The notes below the pieces were generated by a model. It was not told where the DNA came from, ran no database searches, and saw only the letters and a list, made by a program, of their open reading frames with translations. Shown here piece after piece: positions 1-12,115 of a DNA stretch of 64,000 bases; position 1 is the stretch's first letter, and the number at the start of each line of letters is the position of its first letter. The DNA lies in assembly GCA_963920765.1 (NCBI GenBank), contig OY987247.1:13736471-13800470 (forward strand), given 5' to 3'. Origin of the DNA: Ulota crispa. Taxonomy: Eukaryota; Streptophyta; Bryopsida; Orthotrichales; Orthotrichaceae. The translations under genes were made by a program, and so were the position numbers.

Positions 1-408
1 AATTTCGAAGGCTCTGAGTTGGATAGGGGAGTCGACGGGAAAAGTCTCTTGGATGATACGAAGATCGAAACGCCGGCGCCCACAGGAGCGAGCGCGATAA
101 CCCTGCAGAACACTGAAGGGCCCCAGATTGTTAAAGGTGATTACAACTTCGAAGGCTCTGAGTTGGATAGGGGAGTCGACGGGAAAAGTCTCTTGGATGA
201 TACGAAGATCGAGACGCCGGCGCCCACAGGAGAGAGTGCGATAACCCTGGAGAACACCGAAGGGCCCCAGATTGTTAAAGGTGATTATAATTTCGAAGGC
301 TCTGAGTTGGACAGGGGAGTCGACGGGAAAAGCCTCTTGGATGATACGAAGATCGAGACGCCGGCGCCCACAGGAGAGAGTGCCGTGACTTTGGACAATT
401 CGACCTGA
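1..408 (+). CDS. C-terminal part of a 48-residue tandem-repeat protein (5' end outside window)
   Basis: The frame is open from base 1 to a TGA at 406-408, so only the 3' end of the gene is present. It codes for almost three copies of a 48-residue unit, with DNA period 144 bp starting at 1, 145 and 289. Each unit contains the blocks NFEGSELDRGVDGKSLLDD, TKIETPAPTGESAITL and NTEGPQIVKGDY; copies differ by only a few residues. The unit is acidic, polar and Cys-free, with no membrane segment, which suggests an extended or disordered protein. The short GESAITL-type block vaguely recalls plant DUF4057-type repeats, but I would not assign it. No function is claimed. The near-identity of copies at DNA level implies recent expansion or gene conversion. 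An alternative is that this is the last exon of a longer gene lying to the left. Confidence 0.75.
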   Translation, partial: NFEGSELDRGVDGKSLLDDTKIETPAPTGASAITLQNTEGPQIVKGDYNFEGSELDRGVDGKSLLDDTKIETPAPTGESAITLENTEGPQIVKGDYNFEGSELDRGVDGKSLLDDTKIETPAPTGESAVTLDNST

Positions 409-1223
409 ATTGGGAGAAGATGAAAGCCTTTTGTTATGTAGATGTAGTTAGAACTTGTGCTGTTGCCAGTTTTGTGTAAATAACAAGTGATGAAAAGTCA
501 CACTTCAAATAATTCTGTTTCTTGCCTGGTGGCGCTATATACTGTTCTGATGTTTAAGCAATGGTTTTTGAGTAATTTGGGTTGATAAGATCTTATATTG
601 GAGTTACATTTGATCAAGAACCGTCTAATTAAATCAAAGTTGATGATGAACAATGAGGTATGAAAGTTTAGGTTTAAATGTTGAAAACTGTTACCAGTTT
701 GTTTGGAAGAGTCGTTGAAGGATGTAGAAGATGTTTCACGTATGTCAAACTGCTTCCAACGATAGAAGTAGCCACTTTGAAATCTGATAATGTCCACAAA
801 TCGATTTCTTCATATTAGTCTATTATACAAGTTGAAGAAGTTCAGTGGTTACAATGAGAAATCAACAAGAGAAGTACTTATCCTGAGTAGAGATTCTATT
901 TCTTGTCTGTACATGATCTTCCGGGAAAATTTACAGTATGAAGGTGTTCAAGCATTGGGCGTGCAGTGAAACATTTCACGATCCTCTTCAGTTGTGGGCA
1001 CTACATGAGTCTGAGCCGCAGATTATTGGTCCAGAAAAGCTACCCGCTTAGAGCTCGAGACTGAGTCGCACTTGAAGATCGTGCTTAGTTTCTGAACAGG
1101 AATCTCGCGCTCTGGCACTGTGGGATTATGTCCATGGTTGCTGTCATCCTTATCCCTGAGGCTAAAGTCCAGAAAATTCAATTCCAAAGAGTGCACGCCC
1201 CATTTCTCTAGTAAGTGACTATG
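409..1223. other. 3' UTR and intergenic spacer
   Basis: Downstream of the repeat-protein stop and downstream of the 3' end of the minus-strand gene, so this is a convergent intergenic region. No coding exon or repeat was recognised. Confidence 0.5.
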
Positions 1224-3259
1224 TTAACTATTGTGAAGGGCGTGCTCGTAGAAGATGGGGCGGGCGTGTAAGCCATCAGCAATCGTGAGCACCATGATAA
1301 CGTCGTCACTGATTTCCAGTTCTTTCTTTGCATCTGTTCCATGTACAAATCAAGATGCCCAAAAGTTAGTGACGTAGAAACTGACCTCTAAAGCTCATCT
1401 TAACGACTTGTGTCCTCGAGACACTCGGGCTTTAAAAGAAAAACTAACTCTAGGTTTGCTTTACCTGCATACATTGTCCTCATTATCTCCGCTGTTCGTT
1501 GCGTTTCGCACCACACATGAAGTATACACTTGCAAAAGCTGTGCCTCTTGGATACACCATCTCTTGCAACCACCTAGATTCATCAATGTACATAAATACA
1601 TCAGTTAGATATGATTAAAGGATTATACTGCGTTAATAGCGTGGAGTATCAGAAATCAATTGGCACCAATTGAGTGCCATGGCAATGATCGTAATCAGAA
1701 CTCACCAAGCCATATAATTTCTTGTAAAGCAGCCGACAGGCGATCTCAGTAGAGAAGGAATTTGGGTCAGGGAATGACATAGCTCGAGTGACAGAGACTC
1801 CCACTCGCTGCCCATATAGGGTGCAAATGTAGTCCACCTTCTTCCAGTTCGATGACCAGTACTCCACTTCCATCTCAGTAACCACATCTTGCGCCTGAAA
1901 CCTTCTCGCAAAATACTCCACTGACAACGACTGCAAATTGAACAAGAGCTTTAATCAATGGATAATGACAACCATACATGTTAGTTCCCAACATGCTTAT
2001 GCTTCACTAAAGATCCAGACGTAATTAAATGAGCTGGCTATTTTTAGGGATATACCTCAGAGATGGTTGAAGAGCCGCCAGCATTCTGCTCGAACTTCAC
2101 TCGCAGTGCATCTCGGCACAACTTGAACCGCAAGAACGAAGAAAATGCAGTAAACCTTCCCAATAAAATCAGATTTGGTTCCTTCATAGCCAGCTCCAGT
2201 TGATCCTCCCCTCGCGTCTGCGAGGTCAAGGCTATCGTGACAAGCAGATTGTCTCGCACGGGCGATGTCACGATAAAATCTCTGCTGACCATCACCAACT
2301 TTGGCTCACCGCTTATTATGCCACTTCCCTTCTCTGCTTCATTCACTTTCTTACACTTTCTATGTACAGCAATCTCTTCGACTTGCACCGGTTTCAGATC
2401 TTGACTCGAGGAAGAGGAGCTTGCATAAAAGTTCCTGAATCGAGGCTTAACTCTAGAACGTGAATCGGACATCAAATGATCATTACAAAACTCAAGTTTC
2501 TCGGCACGTGATCCAAGAAGTGGCCATTCCTTGGCATTTTCATGGCATCGAGGTATTTCTCTAGAAGGAAGAGACCGTTGTGTTACAAACAACCAGTTCG
2601 GCTCGTATCGAAGACATCTTGCCTGCTGCTTATCTTGCAGCCAAGATTCACGTATGGCCGAAGTGGATCCTTGATCGGCCCCAGGGGTGTCTCCAACTCT
2701 CGTGCTTTGAAAGGCAACAGAATTGGCAGATAGAACTCTGCCTGCTTCGACCACAGTGTCGTTGACCTTGGCTGAGGGTGAAAACTCCTGACCCGTGCTG
2801 TGTTGAAACGAGTCTATAGATTTCACCAAGACATTGCAATCGCGGCCCGGCGACGCGCAAGTCTGCTGCAATTGATCTCGTGGCAGCACGTTTGCGAATT
2901 TCTTGTCGGAGGTCTCCGTACAGGTCGGATTCGACATCGGCGTGGTGTTCGCCCTTACCGCCACTCGGATCACTAGCTGGCAGGGCCGGGTCACTCGATT
3001 GGCAAGACTGGGCGACGGGGCCGAGGGCTTCCACGGCCCTCGGCCCCTGCTGATTGCATCGGTTATTTTTCATGTTGTGGTTCCGCTGATTGCTTCTGTT
3101 CCGGTTCGAGTATATTCTGGCCATGGCGATGATTATGAAATCATATGATCGGTCGAAGACCTGTTCAGCTGGTTCTTGAAAGCAACTTCGGATGACTTTA
3201 GATAAACGGTGCTCAAGCAAAACACATCTCACCTCCAATCCTAAACCGTAGTCTGCCAT
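1224..3259 (-). CDS. Conserved plant protein of unknown function, five exons
   Basis: Proposed exons, in order: 3259-2959, 2813-2056, 1930-1706, 1573-1465, 1333-1224 (about 500 aa). The last three junctions are well supported: all use GT-AG, all phases agree, and the joined product reads continuously. The conserved part runs from VEVEYW through WKKVDYICTLYGQRVGVSV, then KKLYGLVVARDGVSK, ILHVWCETQRTAEIM and DDVIMVLTIADG. From memory this matches an unnamed family present across land plants; I know of no established function. The ATG at 3259 begins MADYGLGLEVRC. The first intron (2958-2814) is the weakest point: it is needed to join two frames, its donor GTAAGG is good but its acceptor is poor. 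The middle of the protein is Ser-rich and low complexity. The VDYICTL...VGVSVTRA core could suggest a nuclease-like beta sheet, but no catalytic set is evident. Confidence 0.7.
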
Positions 3260-3430
3260 AGCATTCTCAGTCAATTCCAGCTTCACATATAATGCAAATC
3301 AATCAAATCGACTCACACCATCGCAAAAGAAGATCATTAACATGTTCCTCCTCACACATCACCAGATTCGAAATTCTCACAGCTCTACCAAAATCCGCAA
3401 CAATAATCAACAGCAGAAGGAACAAATCTC

Positions 3431-4377
3431 TCTCTCCAACAAACTCATAACAACACAACTTCAAGAAAACAAAATATTCTCGTTCTCCACCTACAAATCC
3501 AACAACAATTTGAACAGTTTGTAAACGTGATTCAATCTACTTTCAGCCAATCAGAGTCGACGAAATGCAGTGTAAGGCATTCAAGAACGAGATTAAAAAA
3601 TTTGAGATCGCGTTTTCACAGACGCAAAAATACTACTCGAACAGCAATTAACATGCAGCGAACCTGAAAAATAAAAACGCATATGTCCATATCTATATAA
3701 CATCGATTTCATTTAAGAAAAAAAGATTTCTGCCTCAACAACAGAGCTCATACCTCAATGAATATCTTCGAGCAGCTCCACTGAGAGTGATGATCACTGT
3801 CAAAGAAAGCGCATTATAGTTCACGCTCCAACAAACGCACTAACTTGTTAAGTAAAGTCTACAATCGCAATTAATCATTATAAGCCAAAAAAGCTCTCTC
3901 CAACAAACTCATAACAACACAATTTCAAGAAAACAAAAATATTCTCGTTCTCCACCTACAATTTCAGCAACAATTTGAACAGTTTGTAAACGTTATTCAT
4001 TCTACTTTCAGCATACGAATATTGCATCTAAAATCAGAGTCGACGAAATGCAGTGTAAGGCAATCAAGAACGAGAATGAAAATTTTGAGATCGCGATTTC
4101 ACAGACGCAAAAAGACTACTCGAACAGCAATTAACATGCAGCGAATCTGACAACATACTGTATGTCCATATCTATGTAACATCGATTTTTAGTTAAGAAA
4201 AAAAGATTTCTGCCTAAACAACAGAGCTTATACCTCAATGAATATCTTCGAGCAGCTCCACGCAGTGTGACGATCGATGTCAGAGAAGGCGCATTAAAAG
4301 CTTAGTTAACGCTCCAACAAACGCACTAACTTGTTAAGTAAAGTCTGCAATCGCGATTAAGGATTATAAGCGAAAAT
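3431..4377 (-). repeat. Tandem duplication (~465 bp x2) in the 5' leader of the minus-strand gene
   Basis: Copy A spans about 3431-3893 and copy B about 3894-4377. Shared blocks include caacaaactcataacaacac at 3437 and 3901 and the stretch ending cgctccaacaaacgcactaa. Read on the minus strand, each copy contains an acceptor-like GATTGCAG or GATTGTAG before ACTTTACTTAAC, and a donor-like ATTGAG followed by GTATGAG or GTATAAG. Each copy could therefore carry one roughly 100-base non-coding 5'-UTR exon. The exon reading is inference; the duplication is directly visible. Confidence 0.7.
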
Positions 4378-4533
4378 TTTGTGAGAGAAAAGCTCGTGTG
4401 AGCCGGAAATTCGGTCTGCAACGCGCTGCGACTGCGAGGGCATGACAACTTGGAGCTGACGTTTAAGACTTAGTGGGAAGCGGGATGTTCGCTTTGCCTT
4501 GGAGACGACTCAAGCGCCAGTAATGCTTCCAGG

Positions 4534-4543
4534 CTATTTATAG
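4534..4543 (-). promoter_or_regulatory. TATA box for the minus-strand gene
   Basis: On the minus strand this reads CTATAAATAG, a good plant TATA element, about 1.28 kb upstream of the proposed ATG. Transcription would start near 4505 and run through the duplicated leader, so a spliced 5' UTR is implied. Confidence 0.45.
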
Positions 4544-4683
4544 AAGACGTGGATCTCATGCAAAAGTAGACGAGAAAAGTAAAGTGACCAACGTTTCAAT
4601 ACCGTATACGTGTAGGGTAGGGTCTCGTGCAAGGGCTTTCTTGTGTTTAGGTCACTACACTAATAATGGTATTTAGTAGTGAC

Positions 4684-4840
4684 AACACTAATTATGAACC
4701 CCAACACTATTTACAAACCCCAACACTAATTACAAATGCCAACACTAATTATAAACCCCAACACTAATTACAAACTCCAACACTAATTACAAACCCCAAC
4801 ACTAATTACAAACCCCAACATTATGAACCCCAACACTAAA
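4684..4840. repeat. 19-bp minisatellite
   Basis: The motif aacactaattacaaacccc recurs with aacacta starting at 4684, 4703, 4722, 4741, 4760, 4779, 4798 and 4817, a strict 19-bp period, with a shortened last unit. Confidence 0.9.
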
Positions 4841-5014
4841 TGTCAACAATCTCCTTAATGTTACCAACACTAAATGTCAATCTATACACTATTTGTCAAA
4901 CTATTGTAAATTTTGGGAGTAATTTTTTTTTACAAGTTTACATTTAGTATTAGAAATTGGTTAATTTTTATTACAAAAAATAAATAAAAATAAAAATAAA
5001 TTGTGGGTTAATAC

Positions 5015-5264
5015 TTAACCCTTAGACGCCTCATTGACGGGATCTATTTGGTCCAAACTGAAAAAATCACGTCTCTTTAGTTGAGATGGGCTTGTACCAC
5101 GGGATACATTGTACCCGAGCTTGATTGAGTAAGGACCATAATGAAACTGAGAAGAGATGTAGGGATTAGGAAGGGAGTGGTACGTCAAAATTTGCTGCAC
5201 AATGTACCACATTCACTAACTGGTTGGCATTTCCTTGTTTCAACTTTGGGCGCTTAGGGGTTAA
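5015..5264. mobile_element. TTAA-flanked MITE (piggyBac-like target), 250 bp
   Basis: TTAA at 5015-5018 and at 5261-5264 flanks inverted ends CCCTTAGACGCC and GGCGCTTAGGGG. There is no coding capacity. The TTAA duplication with CCC...GGG ends is the classic piggyBac signature; no transposase is present, so the superfamily is inferred. Confidence 0.65.
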
Positions 5265-5591
5265 TCTATATTTATAAAAGAATCCCATGGGTTGTTTTGG
5301 ATGAAAAGTAAAGCGTTTGAGTGCAACTATGAGTTGCATTCCATGCATGGAAGTTGCGCCTTTTAGATTTTCTTTATTTAACAAGTTGCACCTTTTACGT
5401 TTTCTATTGTTGCACCTTTTACATTTTCTATAATGATCAACTCGTTGATACAACGGGTGAGTAAACTAGTATCTAGATAACTATTTGGCACAAACTACAA
5501 ACTTGGGTTGGATTGAGTTTGTCCTTAAATTAAAATCATTATCACCGTTCAATGATGAAAAATCCAAAGAAATCCAAATACCCAAATATCT

Positions 5592-5675
5592 GAAAATAAA
5601 AATAAAAATAAAAATAAAAACAAAAACAAAAACAAAAACAAAAATAAAAATAAAAATAAAAATAAAAATAAAAAT
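5592..5675. repeat. (AAAAAT/AAAAAC)n microsatellite
   Basis: An uninterrupted run of 6-bp units aaaaat and aaaaac. A predicted Lys/Ile peptide over it is an artefact. Confidence 0.9.
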
Positions 5676-5750
5676 GGTTAAAATTTCTTTAAAAATGTCA
5701 TAACTTTTTTTGTAGAAAAAAGGTAATTTTTTTATTTAATGTTATAATCT

Positions 5751-5876
5751 GATGTTCCCAAAGTTCCCATATGATGTTCCTAAAGTCCCAATGTTGTTCC
5801 CAAAGTTCCTCATGATGTTCCCAAAGTTCCTCATGATGTTCCCAAAGTTCCCACATGACATTCTCAAAGTTCCCAT
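5751..5876. repeat. ~21-bp minisatellite (gatgttcccaaagttcc)
   Basis: About six degenerate copies of catgatgttcccaaagttcc in tandem; the two central copies are identical. Confidence 0.85.
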
Positions 5877-6043
5877 ATTTTGGAGGAGGCAACAAAGAGT
5901 GGTGTGCATAAAAAGAAGGCAACTCTAAATGCAAACTAGTTGAAATTTAGAATGAGTGAAGTTAAAGTGCAAGTAACACTATTGGTACCATAACACTAAA
6001 CGCCATTATCAATGTAGTAACAAGGGCAAAGTCCAAGTAACTA

Positions 6044-6445
6044 AGGTAATTGTCCCCATACCCAAGCATTCAAGGGTTTAGGGTACTTCAAGGTCTCAAA
6101 AATTTCAAGAAAAAAATTAGTAGAGCTAGCCTTTCAACAAGCTATCATGGAACAGAATTTTTGTGAAAAAAAGTACTGTAGATTATTTTATATTAAAGGG
6201 CAAAGTTGCAATTAGTAAGGTCCCTATTAGTGACTCTAGACTACCCTTGAAAGTGCTTGGATGTGTTCCTATATACTTGATTGTCCCAATTCCAGCCCTC
6301 CCAAACTAGCTCTTAAGTTGACATGCAGTAAGATTTGCTAGTGCAAGTGATGTTCATTGCTCCACTTTGGATTCACAATGAGTGTTGAACACCTCAAAAG
6401 TAGAGTTTGACTTTGGGAATAGCTCACCTATGGAGATGGTTACTT
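6044..6445. mobile_element. TA-flanked MITE, family G copy 1
   Basis: Starts AGGTAATTGTCCCC after TA and ends in a degenerate inverted copy before TA at 6446. The interior matches the element at 35746-36121 along most of its length, for example caacaagctatcatgga and gcaagatttgcttgtgcaag-type blocks. Confidence 0.7.
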
Positions 6446-6739
6446 TAGTGGCACAAACATGAGATTGACATGAGATTAACATAGGAGATTGATAGACAAC
6501 GCATAGCTTACGTAAAACATTATTTGAAAAAATATTGTTTAAGTGTCATTTTTGATGACAAGAGTGACATTACGTAGCGTGACATCCTTTGTAATTTTGA
6601 AAACGTTCACAAGTACAAGGCAATCAAATAAGCAAAGGATTTTATTCAAGCAACATTTATTTGCCTAATTATGGTCAAGTGGTCAACCTGTGCGTCAACC
6701 TCCGTATTGCATTGGAATAAGAGAATTGTCAAAACAACA

Positions 6740-7697
6740 AATGATAAAGGACCAGGGGTGCTTTTTGAGAAAAAATCTCAGAAACTCTTAACTTTTAGTG
6801 CATTGCCCAAATTTTAAAATAAAAACCTTTTTTCTCCATTTTAACCGTATAAAAGTGTGTCAAATAGATAAGTTAATGTGTGCAAAAAATTTCAGCCCAT
6901 TTGATCACGCAGATTGTAAGATTATAACATTTGAAGTGAGAAAAACAGTTTTTTTTCATTCTTGTAAAACAAAGTCAGCAGATTTTGACCCTTCCTAGAG
7001 TAAAATTTTTGCTCTACACAATTTTGAGCTTTTTGACCATTCACAAGTATATGATGTTAGGTTCACTCATGAAAATTTTCAGATGCAAATATAGAGTCTA
7101 GCTTATTCTAAATCACCCTCCAATGCAAAGAGGTTTAGTGAATTGGCAATACATTAGTAATTGTTTCATGATTTCTTGTGCAATGTAGAAGTTTTTTATT
7201 TGAAATCAGAAAGGTAAAAAGTTGGAAACAAATATTTGGAATATGTGAAAAAAAGTTTCAAGAGCTTTAGATTTATAAATTGAAAGATAATAGGGCTTGA
7301 AGTTAGAGGATTTTTTTTTTCTTAAAAGTGCCCAAACATAGTTAACAAAGTTTAACTCCCTTTAGAATGTGATGTGAGTCCTCAATATGTTCATTTTTTT
7401 GACAATTGTACATTATATTTATTTAGTTACATACTTGCCAAATTTCGAAAGTTAATGAGAGTTTTAGCATAAGATTCTCCAAAGATGCTCAAATCGCCCA
7501 AACTGCCCAATTTCTTTTGGGCAACATAACTTTTGAATTGAGCATCTGATTGGAGAAAAATTAGATTTCCTCTTGGGAAATACATATTTGCACCTTGTGT
7601 AACAATTTTGAGAACATCCAATAAAAATTAACTCCATATGACCCTACCCAAGTTCTCAAGGGGCTGTTGGACAGCCACTTGGTCCTTTAGGGGTTAA
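6740..7697. mobile_element. TTAA-type element, family B copy 1 (left end worn)
   Basis: The right end reads CCTTTAGGGG and then TTAA at 7694-7697. The interior (ttcagcccatttga, gacatttgaagtga-like and ttgctctacacaa blocks) matches the reverse complement of the element at 32302-33217. The left terminus is only approximate. Small AT-rich reading frames inside are not credible genes. Confidence 0.55.
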
Positions 7698-10296
7698 CGA
7701 GACCTGCATGGAAGCGTGTTACATAATTGGAGATTGGGAATGGTGAGTTGGACAAATTTCTTACAATAGGCTCGAGAATTTTGGATTTGAACTTTTCAAA
7801 GTAGGAAAACATTTATCATGGTAGTCAAGTTTGATGCACATAGAAGTTTGTCCTGAGTCAAAAAGAAGCCACTTCCATTCAATTATTGACAAGATTTGTT
7901 TGTGTAGTACTAAGGAAAGTAAGAAAACACAGCAATGGAGAGATTTTCATGTCTCACGTTTTTCAGTTAGAAATCATTTTGGGAATTGTTTTTTTTTACT
8001 TTATTTTATGTATTTATCATGATTTTGCATAGCATTACTGTATATGAAGGATCTCAAAATTTTGGAGAAGTGTCACATGTAAGTGAACACTAACTATCCA
8101 AAGTTCATTAATTAACCTAAAATATCTCTTGTTTGCATATTATTCAAAGTTTTGAAAGATTTTTAAATGCTTTGCCTAAAAATCAAGAGATTGCTTAATA
8201 CTTTATCTAAGCATCACAAGATTTTCCCAAGCTATATTCAATCCCAAAATTCATGGATAATCCAACTTTACTCAAACAAGTGTCTTACTCTCATCAAAGG
8301 CCTTCTATAGAAGTATTTGAAAGCTTTGTAACCAATGGTTACTTACACTCAACTAATTCTCTTTGTTTCAATGACATTCTAGAGTGTTGTGCGTGCTTAC
8401 CACTTTATAATTGGTTAACAAAAGTGGTCACGTTATAATATGATTTTTTTGAGTTTGCTCACTTTTTGAAAGGATGATACACTTTGGTTCTTTAAGTACT
8501 TTTTTAAGAGCATTTTAAACATACATGCATGTTCAATATTTTTAGGCGTTTAACTCACAAATATCATAAAAGTCCTAAAATGTTAACAAACAATCTGTTT
8601 GTACAAGCGCCATATATGAATGTGACATTTTTGTATGGCCAAGTTTAAATGTCAACCATATGATTGGTGGTTTTGATTATTCACATCCAAACTATCTCAA
8701 TGTTTTTGTCAATGAATCCCTTAGTGTTGACATGTTTTTGCATTAACTTTTCATTTGTCACAAATTACAATTCCATTTTCCTAAACTTGCAAAAATGTTC
8801 CTAATAAAAGTTTCATATGCCATGTGACATATTCAAAAAAAAAAATTCAAAGTTAATTTTTTTTTCATTGAATCATTTATTTGAAAAAGGCTAGTAGACA
8901 TTGTTTGATTTGTTAAACCACATGGTATTAGAAGAAAAATGGATAGTGTGTGGTTCAAACTGTGGCAATAGAAAAAATTATGAAACAAATTTGAAAGTCA
9001 ATGCATCCCTCACCAATGACAAGATTTAGTAGCCCTTTTGTAGTTTCACCTAGTACAAGTAGCTTGTCTTCTTTGTCTTGCTTGCTTTGCTATCACCCAA
9101 TACAATTTCACCATAAGGAAGTTTGCACCATTTTGCTGTTCAAATCATCTTGAATTTTCAAAATAATCTCACAAGAAGGAACAAAATGCAACCCAAGTGT
9201 TGTAACTCTTTGTGAATTTGTACACACTTTGATGTTGTTGTTTATATAACTCGGATCTATTCTTAAATGTGCATATCACTAAAATGTATTGTTAAAACCA
9301 CAACATTGTAAGTCCCAACATAACTCTTCTTTGCCAACCACAACTTGACACAATTGCAAACCTTATTTACATACAAATTTGTTATCCCAACCCCAAATTT
9401 CAAATTAACAAAGGATCCTAGTAGGTTGCACATGACCACTCATTTCTTTTTTAATTTATTTAACCCACTCTAAGCAAGGCACTAATTGAAAGAAATTGCA
9501 TAACTACAAGGGTAGATATCCTAAGTTAACTAGAAACACATAATTCAATGGATTGACCAATAATTTGGTCAATTGTCATACCCATTCTTTAAGTTCGACT
9601 AGTAGAAACATCCTAGCCATAATGATTATAAAAATTGTTCACAATGATTGTAAATGAGCCATAATAGACAGTTTTCAGTGAGTGTGAATATATTTTTCTT
9701 CTAGTGACGTCATGGTCACAAACCGAGGTCTACAAAGCAATGCTGCAAATTGGTGTTTTCAAACGTGTGTAACTTTGGCAAGGCTTCCACCACAAAACAT
9801 TCACAACTACACAAAAAATTGTGAATATTGTGCTGTTATGTTTGAGTTTTTTGCACATTCTGCAGTGGTTTCAACCATTTTAAGCGGGATCTGAAAATCT
9901 CTTCAGGGACCAGTGGACCACTGCTGCAAAATGTCCCTGCCCAACTTAGAAGTTAACTCTCACCACTGTTGATCTCAGTTGCAGATTTCTCATCACAGTA
10001 ATTTGTACTTGTGTCAATTTTTGATCAAATTGGAAATCATTCTTATAAAATTGAAGCGTTGATTGGTATTATTGGCGTAGAAACTTTTGTAATTAACTTA
10101 ATGTTGCTAAATTGAAATACAAACTCCAACATGGATATTTCTTTGTTGTTGAGGATTATTTTGTGCTCCTCTGAAGCTTTTGGCAACCCCTTTGGGTTTG
10201 TGCAACAACTCGATTTTGGGTTTGATCAACAGAGCAAGAATGGATTGTTGAGTAACGTGGTTACGTGAAGTAAAAACCACTTTAAACACCATATTA
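7698..10296. other. Gene-free AT-rich DNA
   Basis: No exon, structural RNA or clear element was recognised; the only reading frames are short and of poor composition. Confidence 0.5.
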
Positions 10297-10537
10297 GGTA
10301 AATTGGGAAAAATGGTACATTATGGGACTTTCACTATTTATGTCATTGTGTACATTTTAGCATATTATGAAAAGAACAAGCGTGCATTTTTTTGTACAAC
10401 AATGAAGTCTTAGTGATTGCCTTCAAGAACTTCAATAATTATAACTTTGAGCAATAGGCAATAGCTATGCCTTACATTTATTGTATGTGGGATTAAGGTG
10501 GAGTATAAAATGGCCCCTCTATTTTTCCCAATTTACC
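10297..10537. mobile_element. TA-flanked MITE, family E
   Basis: Inverted ends GGTAAATTGGGAAAAATGG and the matching TTTTTCCCAATTTACC, with TA on both sides; 241 bp and non-coding. A fragment of the same family lies near 14955-15010. Confidence 0.7.
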
Positions 10538-11052
10538 TAATTTACTAAATTAGTAACTTTGTGGTATGGATCATAGAACAAAATGAAGAGCCATTTTGAG
10601 ACTTTATTCTTGTCCTCGTAACAACAATTTCATTGTTTATAGAAGGTTTCAATTTGATCAAAATTCATGAGATTAGAGTAGTTTATGTTTGCCAAATTGG
10701 CAAAGACCTAAGCCACTTTCTGATGTTGGTAAAGCATATTCCCACATTGATAAACAAGAGTTTATCAAATACTTCCATGCAGGGAAACAAGTGAACAAGC
10801 CTCGGGTAGATTACTCTTTGTATGTGTGGGTACCCCTGTGCGAGTGGGGGTGTTTTTTAGAGGGCTATTTACTTCCTAGGCATGAATAAAAGGGATTCTA
10901 TAATTACATAATTTGCTAAGATGGCTTTTTTTGCACCCTATTATTACTTATATTTCCTAAACCATTCTATTTTTGACCGCACTATATTACTTATATTTGG
11001 TTTGGGTGGTTAATGAATATGCCATTTTTTTTTACAAAATTAACATGGGAGC

Positions 11053-11286
11053 TTAACCCCTACAGGACATAGTGTGCGGGTGCAACTAGTAGAGTACAAG
11101 GTGTTTTTCTTGTATTTGGAATGGACTCACACCTTTACTGCATTTGATATCAACAAAGAAGTTGGAGAATAGGTCAAAGCGGTTCTAGTGAGCTACTTGA
11201 GATCCCAAATTAAAACTTCTTACTGGTGGCAAATACCAATTATACGGCAGCGTGATTACTATGCCCTATGGTCCTTTAAGGGTTAA
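11053..11286. mobile_element. TTAA-flanked MITE, family A copy 1
   Basis: 234 bp between TTAA at 11053 and TTAA at 11283, with ends CCCCTACAGGAC and GGTCCTTTAAGGG. The interior is the reverse complement of the copy at 15628-15861. Confidence 0.75.
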
Positions 11287-12115
11287 ACAACCCTGCTCAC
11301 CACGCCCAACCTAAACCAAAAAACCCTCCATAAACAAAAAGGTAGATGATTTCAGAATGCATGTCCCCACCAATTGCAAGATCAATGTGCCTAAACTTCA
11401 AAATGTAGGTTTTTCTAGTCCTTCCAAAAGGTGAAGTTTTGATTTTCAAACTTTTTAGAAAAAACACATATGTTGTATTTCTTGTGCAATTTTTGCAATA
11501 TGTTGGAAAATGGGTTGAAAGCATATATAAAAATATTTAACCAAAAAAAAAATTGGATTCATTTTTACAAATATTGTAAAGTGAAAGGTATTGATGAATG
11601 AAAGATATAACTAATATGCTAATAAGTGTTGGAAGAATTTGAAAATTGTTAATCCCAATGGTGAGAATGCTCTAACAAAAAATTAGTAACTTTATTTTTC
11701 ATTTTCATTTGTAATTTTTCAAATTTGAGAGTAAAAGATAACTTTTTATGTTTTTTCTACCCTCTTTTCACCTTCATTGCCAGCAAAATAAAACTCCTTT
11801 TAACTCTTACTTCATTATTTGGAATTAAGTGATTCAATTTTTTTTGAGTAGGTATCATTCTATACAATTATATAAAAGTAAAAATACAAAATTTAGAAAA
11901 TATTTTTTGCTGCCTGATTTTACATTAAAATTGAAAAAGCCTTCTAACTTTTGCAATACTTATCCAAATGACATGAAATAAAGCTTCACATGTAGATTAT
12001 GATGAGTAGCATCCATTCAAAAAAATTCATGAAAATTTCCAAATTATGAAGTCAATAGAGCTTGCCCGAGTTCTCATAAAGCCCAAAGTGGGTTCCTCGG
12101 GCCTTTAGGGGTTAA
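11283..12115. mobile_element. TTAA-type element, family B copy 2
   Basis: Shares its left TTAA with the family A copy at 11053-11286 and ends GGGCCTTTAGGGG then TTAA at 12112-12115. The interior is weakly similar to the family B copies at 6740 and 32302. The left inverted repeat is eroded. Confidence 0.5.

Noticed and set aside
3342-3524. Asn/Gln-rich small frame
   Set aside because: Lies in the duplicated leader and is not conserved between the two copies.
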